Source of the DNA: an uncultured Leucobacter sp.
GTDB lineage: Bacteria; Actinomycetota; Actinomycetes; Actinomycetales; Microbacteriaceae
Direction: 5' to 3'
Length of the DNA stretch: 8,565 bases
Assembly: GCA_945952575.1 (NCBI GenBank)
Contig: CAMFIY010000109.1
Coordinates: 1 to 8,565 of the forward strand
The position numbers and the translations under genes were made by a program. The notes under the pieces were generated by a model. It saw only the letters and a list, made by a program, of their open reading frames with translations. It searched no databases and was not told where the DNA came from. Positions 1 through 5,847 of the stretch are shown here, piece after piece; position 1 is the stretch's first letter, and the number at the start of each line of letters is the position of its first letter.

Positions 1-279
1 CACGTCGGCGACGTCGAGGGCAACCTGCGCTACCGGCTCACCGCGCGCAACTTCAATCCGCTCGCCGCGATGGCGGGCCGGGTCACGGTGGCCGAGGTCG
101 AGGAGCTCTCCGCGGACTACCTCGATCCCGAGCGGGTCGACACTCCCGGCGTGTTCGTGCAGCGGCTGGTGCGGGTCGAGGATCCGGCGAAGGACATCGA
201 GCAAGTCACCACTCGAAGGCGCGACGGTGCCGGTGCTCACCTTCGCGAGGGCGAGGAGGCCGGCCGTGTGGACGCGTGA
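1..279 (+). CDS. scoA: 3-oxoacid CoA-transferase subunit A, C-terminal fragment
   Basis: The gene enters from the left edge in frame 1 and stops at TGA 277-279; only the last 92 residues are present. The segment GNLRYRLTARNFNPLAAM followed by VTVAEVEEL, LDPERVDTPGVFVQRLV is the characteristic C-terminal stretch of the alpha subunit of succinyl-CoA:3-ketoacid CoA-transferase (COG1788), a cytoplasmic enzyme moving CoA from succinyl-CoA to acetoacetate. The alpha subunit works as a complex with the beta subunit encoded immediately downstream, whose start codon lies inside the end of this gene. After the usual family end (around IEQVTTRR) about 19 extra residues (RDGAGAHLREGEEAGRVDA) follow; they cover the beta-subunit ribosome binding site and start, so they probably exist because of the overlap rather than for function. 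PcaI-type 3-oxoadipate transferases are close relatives, but the partner subunit looks like ScoB. Confidence 0.88.
   Translation, partial: HVGDVEGNLRYRLTARNFNPLAAMAGRVTVAEVEELSADYLDPERVDTPGVFVQRLVRVEDPAKDIEQVTTRRRDGAGAHLREGEEAGRVDA
253..259 (+). promoter_or_regulatory. Ribosome binding site that sets the scoB start
   Basis: GAGGAGG lies 6 bases before GTG 266 and inside the end of scoA. It favours GTG 266 over GTG 227, GTG 233 and ATG 284 as the scoB start, and implies translational coupling of the two subunits. Confidence 0.6.
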
Positions 280-913
280 TGAGATGGCCGCGATCGCCGC
301 GGCCGAGCTCGAGGACGGCCAGTACGTGAACCTGGGCATCGGGATCCCGACGCTTGTCGCCAATCACCTGCCCGATGGTGTCACGGTGAAGCTGCAGAGC
401 GAGAACGGGATCCTCGGAATGGGTCCGTTCCCGTTCGCCGGCGAAGAGGACGCCGACCTGATCAACGCGGGCAAGCAGACCGTCACGCTCGTGCCGGGCG
501 CCTCGATCTTCGACTCGGCGACCTCGTTCGGGATGATCCGCGGCGGCCACGTGCAGACCGCGATCCTCGGTGCGATGGAGGTCGCGGGCAACGGCGATCT
601 CGCGAATTGGCAGATCCCGGGCAAGCTCGTCAAGGGCATGGGTGGCGCGATGGATCTCGTCGCCGGGACGCCGCGGGTGATCGTGCTGACCGAGCACATC
701 GCGAAGGACGGCAGCCCGAAGGTGGTCGCGCGGTGCTCGCTGCCGCTGACCGGTGCCGGCGTCGTCGATCGGATCGTCACCGACCGGGCCGTATTCGACG
801 TCCGCGATGGGGAGCTGGTGCTCCGGCGCCTCGCGTCGGGGGAGAATGTAGAGGAGATCCGCGCGCTCACCGGCGCCGAGTTCACGGTCGACCTCGAGGA
901 GATCGACCCATAG
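266..913 (+). CDS. scoB: 3-oxoacid CoA-transferase subunit B
   Basis: This is the beta subunit of succinyl-CoA:3-ketoacid CoA-transferase (COG2057), 215 residues from GTG 266, the usual length of the family. The catalytic glutamate is Glu46 in the SENG motif, preceded by the glycine-rich NLGIGIPTLV (residues 22-31) and followed by GEEDADLINAGKQTVT (59-74), IRGGH (91-95) and GDLANWQIPGK with KGMGGAMDLVAG (110-134). The IPGK-x-VKGMGGAMDL stretch and the AKDGSPK motif are those of ScoB; PcaJ proteins of the beta-ketoadipate pathway differ there. The start was chosen from the ribosome binding site at 253-259 and because VWTRDEMA matches the usual N-terminus; GTG 227 would add 13 residues (PVLTFARARRPA and the first Met). 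It overlaps scoA by 14 bases. With the thiolase downstream it would complete acetoacetate breakdown. Transfer to 3-oxoadipate as a side or main activity cannot be excluded from sequence. Confidence 0.9.
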   Translation: MWTRDEMAAIAAAELEDGQYVNLGIGIPTLVANHLPDGVTVKLQSENGILGMGPFPFAGEEDADLINAGKQTVTLVPGASIFDSATSFGMIRGGHVQTAILGAMEVAGNGDLANWQIPGKLVKGMGGAMDLVAGTPRVIVLTEHIAKDGSPKVVARCSLPLTGAGVVDRIVTDRAVFDVRDGELVLRRLASGENVEEIRALTGAEFTVDLEEIDP

Positions 914-976
914 ACACGCTCGATCTCGAAGAGTTCGATTCCGAGTTACCCCGCCGATTTCGAGGAGACCCGCATC

Positions 977-2155
977 ATGACCGCCGCATTCATCGCCGGC
1001 TATGCCCGCACCCCGTTCACCCGTTTCACCGGCCAGCTCGCCGCACAGCCGGCCACTGTGCTCGGCGCGCACGCCGCGAAGGCGGCGCTCGCTCGCGCCG
1101 GGGTCGCGCCGGATCAGGTCGACCAGGTCGTCGTCGGGCAGGTGCTGCAGGCGGGGGCCGGGCAAAACCCGGCGCGCCAGACCGCGGTCGGCGCCGGCAT
1201 CCCGATGAACGTGCCGGCGATCACGCTGAACGCGGTCTGCCTCTCGGGCGCCGAAGCGGTCTCGCAGGCCGTGCGCCTGATCGCCTCGGGCGAGGCGGAG
1301 GTGGTCCTCGCGGTCGGGCAGGAGTCGATGTCGCTCGCCCCGCACGTGATCCCGCTGCGCGCCGGCACCAAGTACGGCGCCGCGCAGCTGATCGACACGG
1401 TCGACCACGACGGGCTCAGCGATGCCTTCGACCAGGTCGCGATGGGCGCGTTGACCGAGCAGGGCAACACCCTGCTCGCCCTGACCCGAGAGGACCAGGA
1501 CGCCTTCGCGGCGGTCTCGCACCAGCGGGCCGCGGCCTCCGCCGAGTTCTTCGCCGGTGAGATCGAACCGTTCACCGTGGCCTCGCGGCGCGGCGACACG
1601 GTGGTGGCGTCGGACGACGGCGTACGCGCCGACACGACGGTCGAGACCCTCGCAGGGCTGCGCCCCGCATTCTCCGCCGACGGCACGATCACCGCGGGCA
1701 ATGCGTCCCAGATCACGGACGGCGCCGCCGCGCTCGTGCTGGTCGGCGAAGCCGCCGCGGCTCGGCTGGGCATCACGCCCATCGCACGGGTCGAGGCGAC
1801 CGCGTTCGTGGCGGGCCCGGACACGCAGCTGCACTCGCAGCCGTCGCGCGCGATCGCCGCGGCGCTGGCCAAGGTCGCGGGCGGGGCGACGGCGGCGGAT
1901 CTCGCTGCGGTCGAGATCAACGAGTCGTTCGCGGCGGTCGGCCTGCAGTCGACCCGCGAGCTCGGGATCGACCCGGAGATCGTGAATCGGCACGGCGGGG
2001 CGATCGCGCTCGGCCACCCGATCGGCGCATCGGGTGCGAGGATCGTCGGCACGCTCGCCCGCCAGCTCGCAGAGGCGGGCCCGGGCGCGCTCGGCGCGAT
2101 CGGCATCTGCGGCGGCGGCGGCCAGGGCAGCGCGGTGGTGCTGCGGGCGGTCTAG
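977..2155 (+). CDS. atoB: Acetyl-CoA C-acetyltransferase (acetoacetyl-CoA thiolase)
   Basis: This 392-residue thiolase cleaves acetoacetyl-CoA with CoA to two acetyl-CoA, or runs in reverse. All catalytic elements are present: the acyl-accepting Cys88 in NAVCLSG, the NESFA motif with Asn315, His347 in GGAIALGHPIGASGAR, and the proton-transferring Cys378 in GICGGGGQGSA. The early motif VLQAGAGQNPARQ (56-68), QESMSLAPHVIPLRAG (115-130) and the length place it with AtoB/PhbA-type acetyl-CoA acetyltransferases; PcaF-type 3-oxoadipyl-CoA thiolases carry a different motif (NQAGEDNRNVAR) at the first position. GAGGAG at 962-967 precedes ATG 977 by 9 bases. It lies 63 bases after scoB on the same strand, with no convincing terminator between, so a scoA-scoB-atoB operon is likely. 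Its 3' end faces the MFS gene with only 20 bases between the two stop codons. Confidence 0.9.
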   Translation: MTAAFIAGYARTPFTRFTGQLAAQPATVLGAHAAKAALARAGVAPDQVDQVVVGQVLQAGAGQNPARQTAVGAGIPMNVPAITLNAVCLSGAEAVSQAVRLIASGEAEVVLAVGQESMSLAPHVIPLRAGTKYGAAQLIDTVDHDGLSDAFDQVAMGALTEQGNTLLALTREDQDAFAAVSHQRAAASAEFFAGEIEPFTVASRRGDTVVASDDGVRADTTVETLAGLRPAFSADGTITAGNASQITDGAAALVLVGEAAAARLGITPIARVEATAFVAGPDTQLHSQPSRAIAAALAKVAGGATAADLAAVEINESFAAVGLQSTRELGIDPEIVNRHGGAIALGHPIGASGARIVGTLARQLAEAGPGALGAIGICGGGGQGSAVVLRAV

Positions 2156-2175
2156 GAGCGCATTCCGGCCACGGG

Positions 2176-3438
2176 TCAGCGGTGCTCGAGGACGAAGCGC
2201 TCGCGACGCACGGCAAGGCCCACGACGCACTGGACGGCTGCGGCGGCGCAGACGAAAAGGAACGAGAGCGTCCAATCGCCGGTCAGGCCGAGGAAGAGTC
2301 CGAAGAGCGCCGGACCGAGCGCGGCGACCGCATAGCCGACCGACTGCGCCATGCCCGAGAGCGCTGCCGCGACCTCGCCCGTCCGGGCCCGCTCGGCCAT
2401 CAGCGTGAGCGAGACGGCGAGCTGCGCGCCTCCGGCGAGCCCGCCGACCACCAGCCAGACCGGCATCACCGTCGGAGCGAGCAGCATCCCGACCCAGCCG
2501 ATCGCCCCGACGACGGGCACCGCGGCCGGCACCCAGCGCTTCCACCTGCCGCGCAGGAACACCGGCGTCAGCAGGGACCCGGCGATCCCGACCAGCTGGA
2601 ACACCATGAGGCCGAAGCCGGCCGCTTCGTGCGAATGGCCGAGTGAGATCAGATAGGGCGCGAGCCAGGTCGCCATGGCGTAGTAGAGCATGGATTGGGA
2701 ACCCATGTAGAGGGAGACGAGCCACGCGAGGCCATCGCCCCAGATACGGCGCCCGGCGCTCCGCCCGCCGCTCGCATCCGCCACCGCCTGAGACGCCGTC
2801 GGCATCCGAGCCGTTCCGGTCTCCGGACCCCGGCCCTCGCCCCATCGGACCCAGACCCAGGCCACGAGCGCGATCGGCAGGAGTGCGCCCGTCAGCAGCA
2901 GCGCACCCTCCCAGCCGAAGGCTCCGCCCGACGGAGTCCGCACGGCGGAGAGCGGCACCACCACGCCGGCGGCGACGGCGCCCACGCCGCTGAGCAGTGC
3001 CGTGTAGACGCCCATGACAGCGGGCACGTGTCCGGGGAAGTCGCGTTTGATGCTCGCCGGCATCAGGACGTTGGCGATGGCGAGCCCTGCGCCGATGAAC
3101 GCGGTGCCGATCCAGAGGTTGAGCGGACTGCCGGGCAGCGATCGCCACACGGTGCCGCCGGCCAGGACGACGAGGGCGAGCGACACCCCGTTCGACATCC
3201 CGATGCGCGCGCTGAGCCAGTGCCCGAGCGGCGAGACCAGCGCCCAGGCGGCGAGCGGCACGGATCCGAGAGCGCCGAGCGCCGCGGTCGGCACGCCGCG
3301 ATCGTCCGCGATCTCCTCCAGCAGCGAACCGACACCGGTGATGGTCATCCGCATATTCGCGGCGACCAGGCAGGTCGCGATGAGGAGCGGCACCCACGAG
3401 CGGGCGGATCGGGCGGTCGGGGCGGTCGCAGGCGTCAC
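2176..3438 (-). CDS. MFS transporter, CynX/NimT (COG2807) family
   Basis: This is a 420-residue inner-membrane protein with about 12 hydrophobic segments (roughly residues 16-34, 51-76, 84-98, 107-126, 139-165, 177-198, 236-260, 273-293, 302-322, 326-346, 358-386, 389-411) and a longer polar loop at 199-235 between the two halves. The stretch ANVLMPASIKRDFPGHVPAV (122-141) followed by MGVYTALLSGVGAVAAG is the hallmark of the CynX/NimT group, which includes cyanate and 2-nitroimidazole transporters; substrates cannot be read from sequence. GTG 3438 is the only start before the in-frame upstream stop, which is the pobA stop; its ribosome binding site is weak (AGAG about 8 bases upstream), so coupling to pobA may help translation. 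It begins 54 bases after pobA on the same strand, suggesting an operon and a role in moving 4-hydroxybenzoate, a related aromatic acid or a by-product. Known 4-hydroxybenzoate importers (PcaK) belong to a different MFS group, so this role is inference. Confidence 0.85.
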   Translation of the reverse strand: MTPATAPTARSARSWVPLLIATCLVAANMRMTITGVGSLLEEIADDRGVPTAALGALGSVPLAAWALVSPLGHWLSARIGMSNGVSLALVVLAGGTVWRSLPGSPLNLWIGTAFIGAGLAIANVLMPASIKRDFPGHVPAVMGVYTALLSGVGAVAAGVVVPLSAVRTPSGGAFGWEGALLLTGALLPIALVAWVWVRWGEGRGPETGTARMPTASQAVADASGGRSAGRRIWGDGLAWLVSLYMGSQSMLYYAMATWLAPYLISLGHSHEAAGFGLMVFQLVGIAGSLLTPVFLRGRWKRWVPAAVPVVGAIGWVGMLLAPTVMPVWLVVGGLAGGAQLAVSLTLMAERARTGEVAAALSGMAQSVGYAVAALGPALFGLFLGLTGDWTLSFLFVCAAAAVQCVVGLAVRRERFVLEHR

Positions 3439-3492
3439 GGATGGAACTCTATGCGATGCGACGGGTCGCCGCGGACATCGTGCCGATGGCGG

Positions 3493-4704
3493 TCAGAGCT
3501 CGGTTCGATACGGCCAGCCCGTGTACGCCTCGGCCAGGTAACGGCTCCCGGCCTCGCTCTCGACGACGCTGCGCAACTCGCCGAGCTGGCGCAGCCGGTC
3601 GAAATCACTCGCATCGGGGGTGAGGTGGAGCAGACTCGTCATCCACCAGGAGAAGTGCTGGGCGTTCCAGATCCGCTGCGATGCCGCTGCGGCATAGGCG
3701 TCGATGCCGCGCTCGCTGCCACCGTTCGCTCCGAGGAGCAGCTCGCTCAGGGCCCGGCTGAGCAGGATCACGTCGGCGATGGCGAGGTTCATGCCCTTGG
3801 CGCCCGTGGGCGGCACGGTGTGGGCGGCGTCGCCGACCAGGGCGGCACGTCCGCGCCGCAGCTCGTGGGAGACGAAACTGCGGAAGCGCAGCACGTCGCG
3901 CTGGAAGATCGGCCCTTCGCGCAACTCGACGCCGGGTGTGCGCGACTGGAGGACGTCCCAGATCTCGGCCTCGCTGATCGCGTGCGGATCGTCGTGCGGA
4001 TCGCACTGGAAGTACATGCGCTGCACGGTCGGGCTGCGCTGGCTGATCAGCGCGAAGCCGTGCGGAGAGTTGCTGTAGATCAGCTCGGCCGAACTCGGCG
4101 GCGCCTCGCAGAGGATCCCGAACCAGGCGAAGGGATACTCGCGGAAGTAGCCGCCCTCGCGCGACGGGCCGGTCACCGCCGGCCGGACCGCGCTGCGCGA
4201 GCCGTCCGCACCGACCACGAACTCGGCCTCGAGCTCGAACGGCTCGCCCTCGGCGGTGGTGCCGAGCACCCGCGGCCGATCGGTCTCGACGCCCTCGACC
4301 CGATCGACGGTCGTGCCGAAACGCAGATCCTGCCCCGCGCCCAGGCGGGCGGCGATGAGGTCGATGAGCACCTCGTGCTGCGGGTAGAGCCAGACGCTGC
4401 GCCCGGTGAGCGCCTGGAAGTCGATGCGGTGAGCCTCTCCGTCGCCGGCGGGCGAGGCGAAGTGCAGTCCGATGCCCTCATGACGCTCGCCGGTCGTGTG
4501 CACCCGGCTGGTGCCGCCGATCGTGGCGAGGAGCTCCGCCGCACCCTGCTCGAGGATGCCGGCGCGGATGGTGCCTTCGATCTCCTCGCGGCTGCGCGAA
4601 TCGAGGATCACGCTCTCGATGCCCTCCTCGGCGAGCAGGTGCGAGAGGACGAGGCCGGCGGGGCCGGCACCGACGATCGCGACGCGGGTGCGTTCGGTGG
4701 TCAT
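3493..4704 (-). CDS. pobA: 4-hydroxybenzoate 3-monooxygenase
   Basis: PobA is a cytoplasmic FAD enzyme that hydroxylates 4-hydroxybenzoate to protocatechuate with O2 and NAD(P)H. The protein is 403 residues (Pseudomonas enzyme 394). The FAD-binding GAGPAG is at 12-17, RAGILEQG at 47-54, the GADGSRSAVR motif at 165-174 and GDAAHTVPPTGAKGMNLA at 291-308. Substrate-site residues of the Pseudomonas enzyme are conserved: Tyr201 (here Tyr210 in AELIYSN), Ser212 and Arg214 (Ser221, Arg223 in SQRS), Arg220 (Arg229), Tyr222 (Tyr231), Pro293 and Thr294 (Pro299, Thr300) and Tyr385 (Tyr394). RIWNAQHFSWWMTSLLH (344-360) is also diagnostic. The coenzyme-selectivity segment (residues 35-45) differs from the NADPH-dependent enzyme. 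Start ATG 4702-4704 has AAGGAG at 4709-4714, 4 bases upstream. It is divergent from the IclR gene, with a putative operator between, and probably co-transcribed with the MFS gene downstream. Confidence 0.95.
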   Translation of the reverse strand: MTTERTRVAIVGAGPAGLVLSHLLAEEGIESVILDSRSREEIEGTIRAGILEQGAAELLATIGGTSRVHTTGERHEGIGLHFASPAGDGEAHRIDFQALTGRSVWLYPQHEVLIDLIAARLGAGQDLRFGTTVDRVEGVETDRPRVLGTTAEGEPFELEAEFVVGADGSRSAVRPAVTGPSREGGYFREYPFAWFGILCEAPPSSAELIYSNSPHGFALISQRSPTVQRMYFQCDPHDDPHAISEAEIWDVLQSRTPGVELREGPIFQRDVLRFRSFVSHELRRGRAALVGDAAHTVPPTGAKGMNLAIADVILLSRALSELLLGANGGSERGIDAYAAAASQRIWNAQHFSWWMTSLLHLTPDASDFDRLRQLGELRSVVESEAGSRYLAEAYTGWPYRTEL

Positions 4705-4734
4705 GGGGCTCCTTCGGCCGGGACTGCTCTGCGT

Positions 4735-4746
4735 GACCCAGTGTGC
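4735..4746 (-). promoter_or_regulatory. 12-bp promoter box upstream of pobA, copy 1
   Basis: Read on the minus strand the sequence is GCACACTGGGTC. The identical 12-mer lies upstream of the amidase at 5725-5736. In both places it sits downstream of the inverted-repeat operator at almost the same distance (44 and 45 bases between first bases). Here it ends 30 bases before the pobA ATG. Whether it is a second protein site, part of the promoter or a transcript-leader element cannot be decided from sequence. Confidence 0.55.
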
Positions 4747-4771
4747 AGCGCCGATCATCGGAGTGCGAATT

Positions 4772-4790
4772 ATTCTTGTTGAATGGGAAA
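4772..4790. promoter_or_regulatory. Putative IclR-family operator, pobA/iclR intergenic
   Basis: Reading toward pobA the site is TTTCCCATTCAACAAGAAT, an imperfect 9-1-9 inverted repeat (5 of 9 pairs match). It is 15 of 19 identical to the site upstream of the amidase. It lies in an AT-rich patch of the 151-base gap between the divergent pobA and regulator genes, 67 bases from the pobA start and 65 from the regulator start, a typical place for an IclR-type protein to control both genes. The binding protein is inferred from position. Confidence 0.6.
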
Positions 4791-4855
4791 GCAGTTTGCG
4801 CGCCGCCGGGATCGGCCCGGACGAGCGAGCAGCGGGACTGTGGCAGGGTGACAGC

Positions 4856-5608
4856 ATGGCGAATTCACGCACCGGCGAGTCGATGATCGCGAGGGTGGTC
4901 CGGGTGCTCGACACCTTCGGGGTCGAGCGCACCGCCCAGACCGCGAGCGAGATCGGCAGGCGGGCGGGGCTGCCGAGCTCGACGGCGCACAGACTGGTCG
5001 AGGACCTCGTGCACGCAGGTGTGCTCGAACGTGACGGCGAGGGTCGGGTCCGCCTGGGGATGCGCCTCTGGGAGCTCGCACTGCGCGGATCGACTGCACT
5101 CCGGCTGCGGCAGGTGGCGCAGCCGCATATGGAACGGGTGCAGGCGCTGCTGCGGGAGCACACCCAGCTCGCCGTGCTGGAACAGGATGAGGTGCTGTTC
5201 CTCGAGCGTCTCTCGCATCCGGATGCGGTCTCGAACCTCGCGAGGGTGGCCGGTCGACTGCCGGTCCACGCATCGTCTTCGGGCCAGATGCTCCTCGCGC
5301 ACGCGGAACCGGAGGTGAGGGAGCGAGTGCTCGCGCAGCCGCTGCAAGCCGTCGGGCCCATGACGGTGACGGATCCCGAGGTGCTGCGCCGGATCCTGGC
5401 GAACGCGTACCGGGCCGGATACGTCATCGCTCCTGGTTCGATCGAGGCGGTCGCAACCGGCGTCGCCGTGCCTATCCGCGGAGATGGCGTCGTCATCGCC
5501 GCGCTCTCGGCCGTTCTGCCCCGAGAGGCGCCGATCGAGTCCGCGCTGATGGCTCTGCGCGACGCCGCCACCCGTATCGAGGCGGATCTGCGCACGTCTC
5601 GGTGGTGA
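4856..5608 (+). CDS. IclR-family transcriptional regulator
   Basis: The protein is 250 residues, normal for the family. The N-terminal winged helix-turn-helix spans about residues 10-70 (SMIARVVRVLDTF, TASEIGRRAGLPSSTAHRLV as recognition region, AGVLERDGEGRVRLG as wing). The effector-binding domain follows, with GRLPVHASSSGQMLLAHAEP (133-152) and GVAVPIRGDGVVIAALSAV (202-220) matching the ligand-pocket framework of IclR proteins. Start ATG 4856 is preceded by AGGGTG at 4845-4850; upstream in-frame codons run into the operator region and lack homology. It is divergent from pobA and directly upstream of the amidase operon. IclR members such as PobR and PcaR/PcaU control 4-hydroxybenzoate and protocatechuate genes, so 4-hydroxybenzoate or a related aromatic acid is a reasonable effector; activator or repressor mode cannot be told. 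Two similar inverted repeats flank the gene. Confidence 0.92.
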   Translation: MANSRTGESMIARVVRVLDTFGVERTAQTASEIGRRAGLPSSTAHRLVEDLVHAGVLERDGEGRVRLGMRLWELALRGSTALRLRQVAQPHMERVQALLREHTQLAVLEQDEVLFLERLSHPDAVSNLARVAGRLPVHASSSGQMLLAHAEPEVRERVLAQPLQAVGPMTVTDPEVLRRILANAYRAGYVIAPGSIEAVATGVAVPIRGDGVVIAALSAVLPREAPIESALMALRDAATRIEADLRTSRW

Positions 5609-5609
5609 G

Positions 5610-5624
5610 TCCCCGAAACGGGGG
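5610..5624 (+). terminator. Small hairpin just after the regulator gene
   Basis: CCCCG-AAA-CGGGG forms a 5-bp GC stem with a 3-base loop starting 2 bases after the regulator stop codon, with one possible extra U-G pair. There is no run of T after it, so it may be only a weak terminator or an mRNA end-stabilising hairpin. Confidence 0.35.
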
Positions 5625-5679
5625 AGAGGGCCGGATCCGTTCGCGCCCGCATCACGATTCGAAGCGCAAGGGAAGATTC

Positions 5680-5698
5680 TTTCTCATTCAATAGGAAA
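5680..5698. promoter_or_regulatory. Putative IclR-family operator upstream of the amidase
   Basis: The sequence is TTTCTCATTCAATAGGAAA, an inverted repeat with 9-base arms around a single C (7 of 9 pairs match). It shares 15 of 19 bases, in the same orientation relative to the downstream gene, with the site in front of pobA. It lies in the AT-rich patch of the 239-base gap after the regulator gene, 149 bases before the amidase start. The rest of this gap holds the 12-bp box at 5725-5736 and a GC-rich leader with two small hairpins; no gene is supported in it. Confidence 0.62.
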
Positions 5699-5724
5699 TC
5701 AAACTCCTCTTTTGCCGGTGCACC

Positions 5725-5736
5725 GCACACTGGGTC
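5725..5736 (+). promoter_or_regulatory. 12-bp promoter box upstream of the amidase, copy 2
   Basis: GCACACTGGGTC is identical to the box upstream of pobA and lies 45 bases downstream from the first base of the operator at 5680 (44 in front of pobA). The sequence between operator and box is only weakly similar in the two copies, so the box seems conserved for itself. Confidence 0.55.
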
Positions 5737-5803
5737 GAACGACAACACCGAGGTCGTGGTCCCGCGGCGGACGCCTGGCGGCGCGCGGAGACCGCGAGCA
5801 CGA

Positions 5804-5823
5804 CTGGCCGCAGCGGCGGCCGG
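5804..5823 (+). other. GC-rich hairpin in the amidase leader
   Basis: CTGGCCGC pairs with GCGGCCGG across the loop AGCG (8 pairs, one U-G), ending 9 bases before the amidase ribosome binding site. A smaller stem, CGCGG-AGA-CCGCG, lies at 5784-5796. If transcription starts near the conserved box, both would be in a leader of about 110 bases. Such stems arise easily by chance at this GC content, so a role in translation control is only a possibility. Confidence 0.3.
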
Positions 5824-5847
5824 CGCTTCGTCAAAGGAGACCGCAGC

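Noticed and set aside
227..265. Upstream GTG start for scoB
   Set aside because: The extra residues are not family-like and the strong GAGGAGG lies after this codon, at proper distance from GTG 266.
926..938. TCGAA-GAG-TTCGA inverted repeat between scoB and atoB
   Set aside because: Short, in a region where such repeats occur by chance; no T-run and no second copy, so neither terminator nor operator is supported.
266..2155. Assignment as pcaJ and pcaF of the beta-ketoadipate pathway because pobA is close
   Set aside because: The diagnostic motifs match ScoB and AtoB better than PcaJ and PcaF.
2156..2175. Gap between the convergent thiolase and MFS stop codons
   Set aside because: I looked for a bidirectional terminator and saw no convincing stem with a T-run in these 20 bases.
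206..3397. Minus-strand open frame of 1063 codons
   Set aside because: It is antisense to scoB and atoB and out of frame with the MFS gene; the translation is Arg/Ala-rich with no recognisable family, a usual shadow in high-GC DNA.
2695..4782. Plus-strand open frame of 695 codons
   Set aside because: It is antisense to the MFS and pobA genes, without family similarity; charged, repetitive composition typical of a shadow frame.
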